This document shows, one piece after another, positions 53,418-62,345 of a stretch of 64,000 nucleotides of DNA; the stretch's first letter is position 1; each line of letters starts with the position of its first letter. Both the position numbers and the translations under genes were made by a program. The stretch spans positions 5,304,001-5,368,000 of the forward strand of contig NZ_FNSI01000001.1 in NCBI RefSeq assembly GCF_900104955.1, read 5' to 3'. The notes under the pieces were generated by a model, which saw only the letters and a list, made by a program, of their open reading frames with translations, had not been told where the DNA came from and ran no database searches. Origin of the DNA: Beijerinckia sp. 28-YEA-48. GTDB taxonomy: Bacteria; Pseudomonadota; Alphaproteobacteria; Rhizobiales; Beijerinckiaceae.

Positions 53418-54602
53418 CTAGACCAACGGCACGGTCAGCGGATTGTACGAATACAGCCAGCGATTGCGGTCGTTGCCCTCATCGCGCTTGGAGAATTCGG
53501 CGCGAATGGCGTCCTGGGACGGCAGATGGAACAGGCGGCGGTTATCGGTCGACTGGGTGACGATTTTCGCCGTCCGCTCGGCGCGGTTGCGCTGATAGAC
53601 CTGTAGAGCCTTAGCGAGGTCCGGCTCTTGTTCCAGCGCCCGCATCAGGATCGCGCCGTCCTCGATCGCCATGGCGGCGCCCTGGGCGAGATAGGGCAGG
53701 GTCGGATGGACGGAATCGCCGAGCAAGGTGACGCGCTTCGAGCTCCAGTTCATGGTCGGCGGCCGGCCGAACAGCGACCAGCGGAAGCACTGGTCCTTGT
53801 CGGCGGTGTCGATGATGGTCTGGATCGCTTCATGCCAGCCGGCAAAGTCGGCTTTCAGACTTTCCCAGGGATAACGGACGGTCCAGGATTCCTCGGAGAT
53901 GTCGTCGGTTTCGACGATGCCGACGAAGTTCATCAGGGTGCCTGAGCGCAGGTAATAGCAGACCGCATGGCCATTGGGGCCCATGAAGACCGACATCACC
54001 GGCTCGAGGAAATCCTTCGGTAGTTTTTCGACCGGCACGAGAATGCGCCAGGCGGCATCGCCAGTGTAGATGGCGGGCGCGGCGCCAAACAACTGGGCGC
54101 GCACCACTGATTTGAGACCGTCGGCGCCGATGAGGATATCGCCCTTGGCGGAGGTGCCGTCCTCGAAGTGCAGTTCGACACCCTCGGCCGTTTCCGTGAA
54201 GGATTTGACGCGGGTGTTGAGATGCACCACGTCCGGCTTCAGCTGGCGGGCGCGGGCTGCGAGAATTTCATGCAGATCGGCGCGATGCAGCTGGGTGTAA
54301 GGTGCGCCATGCATCGCCTCATGCTCTTTCGACAGCGAGAAGCGCTGGATGATCTCGCCAGTGTCATGCAGGCGGAAGACATAAGCGCCGGGGCTGACGC
54401 CAACGGCGGTGATCTCGTCGCCAACGCCGATATGACGCAGCACATGCATCGGATTGGCGCTGACTTGAATGCCCGCGCCGATTTCGCCGAGCGCTGGCGC
54501 CTGTTCGTAGATTTCGACATCGTGACCAGCTTGCAGCAGCACGCAGGCCGCCGTCAGGCCGCCGAGACCGGCGCCGGCAATAATGATTTTGTACTTTTGC
54601 AC
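53418..54602 (-). CDS. FAD-dependent aromatic monooxygenase (salicylate hydroxylase-like)
   Basis: A 394-residue class A flavoprotein monooxygenase starting at GTG with TGGAG 7 nt upstream. It has KIIIAGAGLGGLTAACVLLQ (Rossmann), a GEIGAGIQVSANPMHVL segment typical of salicylate/6-hydroxynicotinate hydroxylases, DILIGADGLKSVVRAQLFG, and TLLGDSVHPTLPYLAQGAAM. It is similar in plan to the gene at 7027 but not adjacent to it. A 14-bp tandem repeat lies just upstream. It may hydroxylate an aromatic acid produced by the surrounding pathways. Confidence 0.88.
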   Translation of the reverse strand: MQKYKIIIAGAGLGGLTAACVLLQAGHDVEIYEQAPALGEIGAGIQVSANPMHVLRHIGVGDEITAVGVSPGAYVFRLHDTGEIIQRFSLSKEHEAMHGAPYTQLHRADLHEILAARARQLKPDVVHLNTRVKSFTETAEGVELHFEDGTSAKGDILIGADGLKSVVRAQLFGAAPAIYTGDAAWRILVPVEKLPKDFLEPVMSVFMGPNGHAVCYYLRSGTLMNFVGIVETDDISEESWTVRYPWESLKADFAGWHEAIQTIIDTADKDQCFRWSLFGRPPTMNWSSKRVTLLGDSVHPTLPYLAQGAAMAIEDGAILMRALEQEPDLAKALQVYQRNRAERTAKIVTQSTDNRRLFHLPSQDAIRAEFSKRDEGNDRNRWLYSYNPLTVPLV

Positions 54603-54619
54603 TCAAGACTCCAGCATTG

Positions 54620-54647
54620 TCGTTCTTGGTTATTCGTTCTTGGTCAT
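54620..54647. repeat. 14-bp tandem direct repeat upstream of the FAD monooxygenase
   Basis: TCGTTCTTGGTTAT (54620-54633) is followed at once by TCGTTCTTGGTCAT (54634-54647), 13 of 14 bases identical. It lies 18 bp upstream of the GTG start of the leftward monooxygenase and may be a binding site for an activator or a slippage product. Confidence 0.5.
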
Positions 54648-54743
54648 TCTGGGGTGATCTGCCCTGCCAACCGGCTGTTTCCCCTTGCGCGGCGCTCTTT
54701 AGGGCAAAGACCGCGCCACCGCAATTCGCTCCGGGGATGCCAG

Positions 54744-55295
54744 CTATGTGCCAGATTCCGTGGCAGGTTCGCATTCCTGCAATTGGGCCGCGTAGCGTTG
54801 CCAATTGGCGATATAGCCCTTGGCGTTCCGTTCCATGCCGGCGAGGGCCTTTTCGTCGAGCGTGCGCACGACCTTGGCCGGCGAGCCGACAATCAGGGAA
54901 TTGTCTGGGAATTCCTTGCCTTCGGTCACCAAAGCGCCCGCCCCGACCAGGCAGTTGGCGCCGATTTTGGCGCCGTTCAGGATCGTTGCGCCCATGCCGA
55001 TCAGGGTGTTGGGGCCGATGGTGCAACCATGCAGGGTCACCCGATGGCCGATGGTGCAATTGGCGCCGATGCGCAATTGCAGGCCGGGATCAGTATGCAG
55101 GATCGAGCCGTCCTGGATATTGGTGCCATCGCCGATCTCGATCAGATCGGTATCGCCGCGCAGCACGGCGCCAAACCAGATGCCAACATCGAGGCCAAGG
55201 CGAACCCGGCCGATCACCACGGCGCCCGGCGCGATCCAGCAGCGTTTCGGGTCGGCGACCGTGGGGCGATATTCATTGATGGCGTAAACAGGCAT
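54744..55295 (-). CDS. Gamma-class carbonic anhydrase-like protein
   Basis: A 183-residue left-handed beta-helix protein with hexapeptide repeats from about 20 to 140 and a C-terminal helix. Candidate zinc ligands are H67 (GSILHTD), H84 (TIGHRV) and H89 (TLHGC). The pattern DVGIWFGAVLRGD is the family hallmark. Many members lack strong anhydrase activity, so the family name is safer than the activity. It diverges from the Bug-type SBP gene. Confidence 0.92.
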   Translation of the reverse strand: MPVYAINEYRPTVADPKRCWIAPGAVVIGRVRLGLDVGIWFGAVLRGDTDLIEIGDGTNIQDGSILHTDPGLQLRIGANCTIGHRVTLHGCTIGPNTLIGMGATILNGAKIGANCLVGAGALVTEGKEFPDNSLIVGSPAKVVRTLDEKALAGMERNAKGYIANWQRYAAQLQECEPATESGT

Positions 55296-55515
55296 CGATC
55301 CCGGTTCCTTGATCTATGACATGGGGGGATGCCTATCGCCCGGCCATGGCTATGGCAAGGTGGCGATATCCCTCCCTATTCTCCCTGGGCTGCCCATTTC
55401 GCGTCTCACTTGGTTCGCCTTTGGCCGCTTGCCCCCTCGCGCGATTGTCGGCAATCTAGCGGCGATCAAGCGCAAACGATCGCTGAAACCGTTGCGCCAT
55501 CATGGGAGGGTGATC

Positions 55516-56526
55516 ATGCACAGCAAACTGGCTATGGAATCGGCTGGACCGACGCGTCGCGATGTACTGGGTTCAAGCGCGGCGCTGCTGGCGGCCTCGG
55601 CGTTCGGAACTTCGGTTTCGGCGCAGGAAAAATATCCGGCGCGCGAAGTGCGTGTCATTTGCGCGTTTCCCGCCGGCAGCGGCGCCGATGTTTTCGCCCG
55701 CTATTTCGCTGAAAACATGCGGCCGTTTCTGGGCGGTACGGTGATCGTCGAGAACAAGGTGGGCGCCAGCGGCAATCTGGCAATCAATTTCGCCGCCCGG
55801 GCCAAGCCCGACGGCTATACGATTCTCATTCACGCGCCGAGCGCCATCGCAGCGAATATGTCGCTGTTCAAGGATCCAGGCTACGACGCCACCAAGGCTT
55901 TCGATGTGCTGGCCAGCGTCTGCCGTCTGCCGTTCACCGTGACGGTCGGCGCCAACAGCCCGCATAAAACCTTGCAGGATCTGATCAAGACCCTGCAGCA
56001 GAAGGGCGATAAGGCGAGCTATGGCACGACGGCGCCGACAGGCCAGGTGGCGGCTGCGTTGATGAAGGACATTCTGAAACTGAAAATGGTCGAAGTGCCG
56101 TATCGGACGGCGGCTGACTCGGTGAATGATCTGGAGAGCGGCAATATCGATTTCATGAGCTATGATCCGATCTTCGCCATGCCGTTCCATCGCAATGGCA
56201 AGATGCGTGTGCTGGCGCTCAGTTCCAAGGAGCGGATGTCGACCGCGCCCGATATTCCGACCATGAACGAGAGCGGTGTCCCCGGCGTCGATGTGGTGGG
56301 ATGGTGGGGCGTGGCCGTGCCCAAGGGTGTGCCGGAGCCCATCAAGGCGCAGATCAGCAAGGCCTTCCTGCAGATGGCCGAAAAGCCCGAAACCAAGAAG
56401 TGGCTGGCCGAATTCGGCTCAGATCCCTTCATTATCGGCCCGGACGAGGCCCAGAAATTGATGTTGCAGGACATCAAGGATTGGGGCCGCTACGTGAAGA
56501 TCGCCAATATGGAACCCAAGGGCTAA
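55516..56526 (+). CDS. Bug-family (TctC-like) tripartite tricarboxylate transporter binding protein
   Basis: A 336-residue periplasmic protein; the ATG at 55516 has GGGAGG 7-8 nt upstream. The signal is twin-arginine-like (PTRRDVLGSSAALLAASAF). Family marks are VICAFPAGSGADVFARYFAE, VIVENKVGASGNLAINFAA and KPDGYTILIHAPS. Bug proteins bind carboxylates such as aromatic acids for TctAB permeases. No TctA or TctB gene is in the window, so it is an orphan, as is frequent for this family. Confidence 0.92.
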   Translation: MHSKLAMESAGPTRRDVLGSSAALLAASAFGTSVSAQEKYPAREVRVICAFPAGSGADVFARYFAENMRPFLGGTVIVENKVGASGNLAINFAARAKPDGYTILIHAPSAIAANMSLFKDPGYDATKAFDVLASVCRLPFTVTVGANSPHKTLQDLIKTLQQKGDKASYGTTAPTGQVAAALMKDILKLKMVEVPYRTAADSVNDLESGNIDFMSYDPIFAMPFHRNGKMRVLALSSKERMSTAPDIPTMNESGVPGVDVVGWWGVAVPKGVPEPIKAQISKAFLQMAEKPETKKWLAEFGSDPFIIGPDEAQKLMLQDIKDWGRYVKIANMEPKG

Positions 56527-56666
56527 GCCACGGTTTGAACCTTAGGGTTGAAATTGGACTTCAGCCGAAGCGGGTTGGGCTGGCAATCCCAGGCCCGGGA
56601 TGACTATATCTGTCGCGACCGCCTTTTGCGCCGGCCGGCGCGGAGGGCGGCGCGTTGGAGATGAAA

Positions 56667-56981
56667 ATGCTCAATATCGACGAAAAAACCCGGACGGAGT
56701 TGGAAGCGGCGGCGTTCCGTCGGCTTGTGGAGCATCTGCGCGAACGGACCGACGTGCAGAACATCGACATGATGAATCTCGCCGGCTTTTGCCGCAACTG
56801 CCTGTCGAACTGGCTGAAGGATGCGGCCGACGAGCGCCATCTCGGGCTCGGCAAGGAAGATCTGCGCACTTACGTCTACGGCATGCCCTATGAAGAATGG
56901 CGCGGCCGTTTTCAGCGCGAGGCCAATCCGGATCAGCTGCGCCAATACGCCGAAAACAATAAGGGCCATAAGCACGCCTAA
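56667..56981 (+). CDS. DUF1244 family protein
   Basis: A 104-residue protein typical of DUF1244: AFRRLVEHLRERTDVQNID, MMNLAGFCRNCLSNWLKDAA and YGMPYEEWRGRFQREA. The two Cys (CRNC) are conserved in the family. The ATG at 56667 has GGAG 6 nt upstream; an ATG at 56661 and a TTG at 56655 are open. It is followed 40 bp later by the DUF2937 gene. Function unknown; it is widespread in proteobacteria. Confidence 0.88.
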   Translation: MLNIDEKTRTELEAAAFRRLVEHLRERTDVQNIDMMNLAGFCRNCLSNWLKDAADERHLGLGKEDLRTYVYGMPYEEWRGRFQREANPDQLRQYAENNKGHKHA

Positions 56982-57021
56982 TGAGGCGTGTGGCGGCTGA
57001 CGGCGGGCGCGGAGGCCTTTC

Positions 57022-57531
57022 ATGATCCTGCGATATTTCGCGCTGGCGGTTGCGCTTGCCGCTGGCCTGCTAACGTCGCAACTGCCGGAATTTTCGCAGC
57101 AGTATCGGCAGCGGCTTGGTGGCGCGATCGACGAACTGTCGCGCATTCTCGTCGCCTTCGATGCTGACGCGGGACGGCTCAATCTGTCGCGGGAAGAGGG
57201 CATCGCCCGCATGAAGACCAATGCGGACGAGCTGGTGCGCCAGCAGGGCGCGCATATGCAGGAAAACAGCGCGCGGCTGGTGCGTCTGCGCCAGCAATTG
57301 ATCGAATATGCTGGCGCAGGCCCGCTGGCCCGCATCGGCGTCATGATGAGCAATTTCGATCAGGAGGTGGCGCGTCGCGCCATGGATGATTTCGAGCCGG
57401 CCGTGCCATTGACCAGCGAAGGCGCGATCACTACGGCGGCAGGGGCGGTGGCAGGCTGGGGGCTCGTTCGCCTGGTGTTCCTCCCCATCGTATTACGACG
57501 GCGGCGTCGCGTCGCCCAACGCAGGATTTGA
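57022..57531 (+). CDS. DUF2937 family membrane protein
   Basis: A 169-residue protein with an N-terminal helix (YFALAVALAAGLLTSQLPEF), a helical charged middle (QQYRQRLGGAIDELSRILVA; about 30-115) and a C-terminal helix (VAGWGLVRLVFLPIVL) ending in a run of Arg. This matches DUF2937 in arrangement and length. Its end is 5 bp before thiD. Function unknown. Confidence 0.8.
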   Translation: MILRYFALAVALAAGLLTSQLPEFSQQYRQRLGGAIDELSRILVAFDADAGRLNLSREEGIARMKTNADELVRQQGAHMQENSARLVRLRQQLIEYAGAGPLARIGVMMSNFDQEVARRAMDDFEPAVPLTSEGAITTAAGAVAGWGLVRLVFLPIVLRRRRRVAQRRI

Positions 57532-57536
57532 GGGTT

Positions 57537-58337
57537 ATGATTGCACATGTGTTGTCGGTGGCTGGGTCCGATCCGTCGGGCGGCGCCGGCATTCAGGCCG
57601 ATCTGAAGACGTTCTCGGCTTTGGGTTGCTACGGCATGGCGGTATTGACCGCATTGACGGCGCAGAACACGCGTGGCGTTTCCGGCGTGCATGTGCCGCC
57701 GCCGAGCTTTGTCGCCGATCAGATCGACGCCATCTTCACCGACGTGCGCGTCGATGCGGTGAAGATCGGCATGCTCGCCTCGGGCGCGGTGGTTGAAATG
57801 GTCGCCGATCGGCTGAAGCACCATGGCGCGCGCAATATCGTGCTCGATCCGGTGCTGGTGGCCACCAGCGGCGCTTCGCTCGGTGCGCCCGATGTGATCG
57901 AGGCGATGAAGCGGCATCTGTTTCCGCTGGCGAGGGTGATCACGCCCAACATTCCCGAGGCGGTGCGCCTGAGCGGTGAGGCGGAGCCACACGACACGGC
58001 GGGCCTGGAAAAAATGGCGCGGGTTCTGCACGGGCAGGGTGCGCCGGCTGTTCTCGTCAAAGGTGGTCATCTCGGCGGCGAATATGCCGAGGATGTGCTG
58101 TTTGATGGCGCCGATGTGCGCGTGCTGCGTGCCCGCCGGGTCGAAACCAAGAACACCCATGGCACCGGCTGCACGCTGTCGTCGGCCATCGCCGCGCAAT
58201 TGGCCAAGGGCCAGTCGTTGTTCGAGGCGACGGCCAGCGCCAAGGATTATCTGACCGCCGCACTGCGCGCTGCCGATCAATTGCAGATCGGCGCCGGCCA
58301 TGGGCCCGTGCATCATTTCCACGGGCTGTGGCGCTAG
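57537..58337 (+). CDS. thiD: Hydroxymethylpyrimidine/phosphomethylpyrimidine kinase (ThiD)
   Basis: A 266-residue ribokinase-fold kinase that phosphorylates HMP and HMP-P in thiamine synthesis. It shows SVAGSDPSGGAGIQADLKTF (substrate region), CYGMAVLTALTAQNTRGV and the catalytic THGTGCTLSSAIAAQLAKG near the C-terminus. The ATG at 57537 follows GAGGGTT; a TTG at 57528 is open. Full length for ThiD. Confidence 0.95.
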   Translation: MIAHVLSVAGSDPSGGAGIQADLKTFSALGCYGMAVLTALTAQNTRGVSGVHVPPPSFVADQIDAIFTDVRVDAVKIGMLASGAVVEMVADRLKHHGARNIVLDPVLVATSGASLGAPDVIEAMKRHLFPLARVITPNIPEAVRLSGEAEPHDTAGLEKMARVLHGQGAPAVLVKGGHLGGEYAEDVLFDGADVRVLRARRVETKNTHGTGCTLSSAIAAQLAKGQSLFEATASAKDYLTAALRAADQLQIGAGHGPVHHFHGLWR

Positions 58338-58346
58338 CTATACCTG

Positions 58347-58484
58347 CGTCATTGCGAGGAGCGTAGCGACGAAGCAATCCAGGGCGCCTGGTAGAACGTC
58401 AAGAAATGCCTGTGGTGCAGGTCTATTGACGTCTATGATTCCAGACCTTGACTCCTGGGTTGCTTCGCTTCGCTCGCAATGACG
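58347..58484. repeat. Paired palindromic repeat (GTCATTGCGAG type) after thiD
   Basis: CGTCATTGCGAG at 58347-58358, continuing to GAAGCAATCC, faces its inverted copy (GGTTGCTTCGC to CTCGCAATGACG, ending 58484). The outer 12 bp are perfectly complementary. This is a very common extragenic repeat in alphaproteobacteria. It lies between convergent thiD and the aldo/keto reductase. Confidence 0.8.
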
Positions 58485-58508
58485 GCTGGGTGTTCGCGCC
58501 TCACCCTG

Positions 58509-59444
58509 TTATAGCTGCTCGAAGTGATCGAGCATGCGCTTGCGCAGGGCCGCGTCCGGCAGAGGACCGAGACCGGCCTTGAGATTGTCGACCATATATT
58601 GCGGCTTGTCGGTGCCCGGGATCACACCATTGATCGCCGGATTGCCGAGCAGCCATTTCAGCGCATATTGCGCCCAGCTCGTCACCTCGATCTCCTTGGC
58701 GAAATCGGGCAGCGGCTTGCCCGCCACTTTCTGGAAGAACTTGCCGCGGCCGAAGGGCAGGTTGGTGAGAATGGCGCAACCTGAATCGGCGGCGGCGGGA
58801 ATCAGCCGTTCCTCCGAATTGCGATCGACCATCGAATAATCGATCTGGAAGAAATCCGGCTTTTCGCGCTTCAACGTCTGTTCGACCGCGCTGTAGTCGC
58901 GGTCGAACGAGGACGTGATGCCGATATATTTACACAGGCCGGACTTCTTCCATTCGCGCAACAGGTCGAGATTCTGGTTGGCGTCGCGCACGTTGTGAAG
59001 CTGCATCAAATCGATGCGGTCGATCTTCATCTTGGCGAAGGAGGCCTTCATCTCGGCGACGGTGTCATCGCGGCTGGCGACGCGCACTTTGCCGGCGAGA
59101 AAAATACGGTCGCGCAGGCCGGTCATGGCGAAGAGATCGCCGAGCCGGTCTTCGGCCAGGCCGTAGGAGGGGGCGGTGTCGATCAACCGGCCGCCGCCAG
59201 CGACGAGCGCCTTGATCACTTCGGCGCGTTCGTCGAGCTTGGTTTTATCGCTCTTGTCGAAATCGAAAATGATTGCTGTGCCGATGCCAACCACGGGAAG
59301 CATTTCGCCGCTCGAGGGAATTTTGCGCGCGAGAATGCCGCTGGATTGGGCGCGCGCTGGCAAGGTCGACGCGGCGACGGCAATGCCGGTCGCAGCCGCC
59401 AGGGTCAAAGTTTCACGGCGCGTCAGATCGATGTTGGCCTTCAT
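58509..59444 (-). CDS. Aldo/keto reductase with twin-arginine signal
   Basis: A 311-residue protein starting at the ATG at 59444, with AGGAGAAAAG upstream, overlapping the transporter stop by 4 bp. The N-terminus DLTRRETLTLAAATGIAVAA is a twin-arginine signal, unusual for this mostly cytoplasmic family, so a periplasmic, cofactor-loaded reductase is suggested. The barrel shows VVGIGTAIIFDFD, RLIDTAPSYGLAEDRLG (catalytic Asp and Tyr), FLAGKVR (Lys) and MQLHNVR (His). Substrate unknown. Confidence 0.88.
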   Translation of the reverse strand: MKANIDLTRRETLTLAAATGIAVAASTLPARAQSSGILARKIPSSGEMLPVVGIGTAIIFDFDKSDKTKLDERAEVIKALVAGGGRLIDTAPSYGLAEDRLGDLFAMTGLRDRIFLAGKVRVASRDDTVAEMKASFAKMKIDRIDLMQLHNVRDANQNLDLLREWKKSGLCKYIGITSSFDRDYSAVEQTLKREKPDFFQIDYSMVDRNSEERLIPAAADSGCAILTNLPFGRGKFFQKVAGKPLPDFAKEIEVTSWAQYALKWLLGNPAINGVIPGTDKPQYMVDNLKAGLGPLPDAALRKRMLDHFEQL

Positions 59445-60751
59445 GTCTTTTCTCCTCTGAGTTCGTTTGCTTGTTGTGCGGAGCGCTTTTCCTGGGCCCG
59501 GCCAAGACCGAGCGCCAGCACGAGCCAGCCCAGCGCGATGGGAATGGTGAGAAGGGCGATGCCGGTGACATCGAGGCCGACGCCGCGCAGCGCCGTGAAC
59601 GCCCACGCCCAAAGCGCGTCGGCGCCGCGAAACAGCGCGCCGTCGATAATGTTCTTGGCCTTGTATTTCTCTTCCCGATCGACGGCGGTGAACAGCATTT
59701 CACGCGCCGGATTGGAGATGGAGAAGTTGGCGGTGCGCTGTAGCGCCTGGAAGGCCATGGCGACGGCGAGCAGCGGCTGTGCGGCGAGGATGGCGAAACC
59801 GATGGCGAAGATGATCGGCAGGAAAGCCGTCGCCGGCCCGGTGCCGAAGCGTTGGATAAGGCGCCCGGTGGCGAGAAACTGCACGATGAGAGTCAGAATG
59901 CCCGAGACGAGATCGATGGTGGCGAAAATGCGCGTGCGTGTGGCTGGATCGCCGGACGCGGCGGTGACGAGTTCGGCCTGGGCGAAATAGAGGAAAGTGC
60001 CGGCCAGCGACAGCAGCACCACCCACAGCGCGATGCCGGCGAGATAGGGCGATCGGACGATCAGTGAGAAACCGGCGAAGGGATTGCCGCCGATGGCTTT
60101 CGGCGCTTTCTCGGCTTCGACAGGTTCGACGCGCTCGGCGGTCCGTTCAAGGCGCATGGCGCAGAACACGGCGATTTCGAGAAAAACCATCGCGACGAGG
60201 AGCAGATTGGCGGGGCCGAGGAGGCCGGCGAGCGAAACCGTCAATGTTGGTCCGAGCAGCGCGCCGGCAGTGCCGCCGGCGGCGACGAAGCCGAACAGGC
60301 GCTTGGCCTGATCGGTGCGGAACAGGTCCGCGAGGAAGGACCAGAAGATCGATACGACGAACAGGTTGAAAATACTGATCCAGACAAAGAAGGCGCGGGC
60401 CGCCTCACCTGGAAAAATGCGGAAGGAGAGGAAGACCCAGAACAGGACCAGGTTGAGCGCGAAAAAATGGTAAACCAGCGGAATGAAGCGCGCGCGGGGC
60501 AGGCGCGCGACGAGCGCGCCATAGATCGGCACGGCGATCAGCATGGTGATGAGCGTCGCCGAGAAGAGCCAGGGCATATTGCGCACGCCGCCGGCGACGC
60601 CCATTTCGTCGCGCACCGGCCGCAGCACGTAATAGCTCGTCAACAGGCAGAAGAAATAGGCGAAGGCCCAGAGCATGGCGCGCACTTCCTGCGGCCGCAC
60701 TTCAACGACGCGTGACAGGGCACGCTCGATGGATTGCTCCCATTTCGCCAT
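59441..60751 (-). CDS. MFS-type transporter resembling NTP/NDP exchange (ATP/ADP translocase-like) proteins
   Basis: A 436-residue membrane protein with about twelve helices. The opening VRAMLWAFAYFFCLLTSYYV followed by LRPVRDEMGVAGG is characteristic of the AAA/TLC-like transporters found in free-living bacteria. A cytoplasmic loop lies near residues 205-225. It is translationally coupled to the aldo/keto reductase. True nucleotide exchange is known for obligate intracellular bacteria; here the substrate is open. Confidence 0.7.
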   Translation of the reverse strand: MAKWEQSIERALSRVVEVRPQEVRAMLWAFAYFFCLLTSYYVLRPVRDEMGVAGGVRNMPWLFSATLITMLIAVPIYGALVARLPRARFIPLVYHFFALNLVLFWVFLSFRIFPGEAARAFFVWISIFNLFVVSIFWSFLADLFRTDQAKRLFGFVAAGGTAGALLGPTLTVSLAGLLGPANLLLVAMVFLEIAVFCAMRLERTAERVEPVEAEKAPKAIGGNPFAGFSLIVRSPYLAGIALWVVLLSLAGTFLYFAQAELVTAASGDPATRTRIFATIDLVSGILTLIVQFLATGRLIQRFGTGPATAFLPIIFAIGFAILAAQPLLAVAMAFQALQRTANFSISNPAREMLFTAVDREEKYKAKNIIDGALFRGADALWAWAFTALRGVGLDVTGIALLTIPIALGWLVLALGLGRAQEKRSAQQANELRGEKT

Positions 60752-60861
60752 CTGAATTCCGGTCCTTGTCTTCAGCGTTCCCCACCGCGCACGGCCTTGT
60801 TTCCAGCCAGTTCCGCGACCTTATGGTAGCACGGGTTCCGGAGGTTTCCAGATGCACGCAA

Positions 60862-60894
60862 AGGGCCGGATCGACTTTTCAGTCTCCCGGCCCT
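60862..60894 (+). other. Possible hairpin in the hemH leader
   Basis: AGGGCCGG (60862-60869) and CCGGCCCT (60887-60894) are perfectly complementary with a 17-nt loop, 49 bp upstream of the hemH start. It could be a weak terminator or leader structure; no T tract follows. Confidence 0.3.
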
Positions 60895-60942
60895 AAATCA
60901 AGTTAATCATCCTCCACATCGCATAGTTTTGATAGCGGTCTC

Positions 60943-62013
60943 ATGACAGGTGCCAGCGCCTCCGGCGCATCCAATCAGAGCCCAGGCCGGCCTTCGGGCA
61001 AGGTCGGTGTGCTCATCGTCAATCTCGGCACGCCCGACGCCACCGATTACTGGTCGATGCGCCGCTATCTGAAAGAATTTCTCTCAGACCCGCGGGTGAT
61101 CGAGGTGCCTCGGCTGTTGTGGTGGCCGATCCTCAATCTGGTCATTTTGACAATTCGCCCCGGTCTCTCGGGTCGCAAGTATGCGGCGATCTGGAACCGG
61201 GAGCGCAATGAGAGTCCGCTCCGTACTTATACGCGGGCGCAGGCGGAGCGGCTCTCGCGCATGGTCGACGATGGCGCTCTTGGAGATGGCGGGCTTGGTG
61301 ATCCCGCCCGGCCGGTCGTGGTCGATTGGGGGATGCGCTATGGCGATCCCTCGATCCGGTCGCGGCTTGAGGCGCTGCAGGCGCAGGGCTGCGATCGTAT
61401 TCTGTGCGTGCCGCTTTATCCGCAATATGCGGCCTCCGCGTCGGCGACCGTCGCCGACAAGGCTTTCGCCGCCTTGAAAGCCATGCGCTGGCAGCCGGCG
61501 GTGCGCATCGCGCCGCCGTGGCCCGACGATCCGGTTTATATCGAAGCACTGGCGCAGAGCATGCGCGACGCTGTGGCGAAGCTCGATTTCGAGCCGCAGG
61601 CCATCATCGCCTCGTTCCACGGCATTCCACAAAGCTATGCCGACAAGGGCGATCCCTATGCGCTGCAATGCGCCTTAACGGCGCAGAAGCTGCGGCAGCA
61701 GCTCGGGTTTAACGAAGAGCAGATGCCGCTCGCCTATCAGTCCCGCTTTGGCCGCACGGAATGGATCAAGCCCTATCTCGATGCCACCGTGCGCGACATG
61801 GCCAAGCGCGGCATCAAGCGGATCGCGGTCATTGCCCCGGGTTTCGTCTCCGATTGCGTCGAGACGATAGAGGAAATCGGCATCGAGGTGCGCGATGCAT
61901 TTCTGGCCGAGGGCGGCGAGAAATATGCACGGATCGCCTGTCTGAACGACAGCGATGCGGGGATGAACGTGCTGGCCCATGTGGTGAAGCGCGAACTGCA
62001 AGGATGGATATGA
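60943..62013 (+). CDS. hemH: Ferrochelatase
   Basis: A 356-residue ferrochelatase, which inserts Fe2+ into protoporphyrin IX as the last step of haem synthesis. It shows VGVLIVNLGTPDATDYWSMR, the catalytic His in IIASFHGIPQSYADKGD (H226) and the acid in FVSDCVETIEEIG (E307). The extra N-terminal Ser/Gly-rich stretch of about 18 residues is common in alphaproteobacteria. The stop overlaps the cutA start. Confidence 0.96.
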   Translation: MTGASASGASNQSPGRPSGKVGVLIVNLGTPDATDYWSMRRYLKEFLSDPRVIEVPRLLWWPILNLVILTIRPGLSGRKYAAIWNRERNESPLRTYTRAQAERLSRMVDDGALGDGGLGDPARPVVVDWGMRYGDPSIRSRLEALQAQGCDRILCVPLYPQYAASASATVADKAFAALKAMRWQPAVRIAPPWPDDPVYIEALAQSMRDAVAKLDFEPQAIIASFHGIPQSYADKGDPYALQCALTAQKLRQQLGFNEEQMPLAYQSRFGRTEWIKPYLDATVRDMAKRGIKRIAVIAPGFVSDCVETIEEIGIEVRDAFLAEGGEKYARIACLNDSDAGMNVLAHVVKRELQGWI

Positions 62014-62342
62014 TGGAGCCGGCCTTCGACAGCGGATATTCCATCGTTCTGACCACGACGAGCAGCGACGACAATGCGCGCCTCATCGCCGAGCGTCTCC
62101 TGTCGGATCGGCTGGCGGCCTGCGTGCAGTTGGCGCGCATCGAAAGCCTCTATGTCTGGGACGACAAATTACGCGACGAGCCGGAGATCGAAATCCGTGC
62201 CAAGATCAAAACCGCCGATTTCGCCGATGTCGAACGGGCGATTCGCATGGCGCATATCTATGAAGTGCCGGAGATCGTGCGCATCGCCATCGCCGAGGGC
62301 AATGCGCCTTATCTGCGCTGGATCAGCGATGTGACGCGCTGA
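62010..62342 (+). CDS. cutA: Divalent cation tolerance protein CutA
   Basis: A 110-residue ferredoxin-like trimeric protein; ATG 62010 overlaps the hemH stop (ATGA). Typical parts are ARLIAERLLSDRLAACVQLA, the SLYVWDDKLRDEPEIEIRAK block and IYEVPEIVRIAIAEGNAPYL near the end. It is probably co-translated with hemH. The family is linked to metal tolerance though its molecular role is unsettled. Confidence 0.94.
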   Translation: MMEPAFDSGYSIVLTTTSSDDNARLIAERLLSDRLAACVQLARIESLYVWDDKLRDEPEIEIRAKIKTADFADVERAIRMAHIYEVPEIVRIAIAEGNAPYLRWISDVTR

Positions 62343-62345
62343 TTT

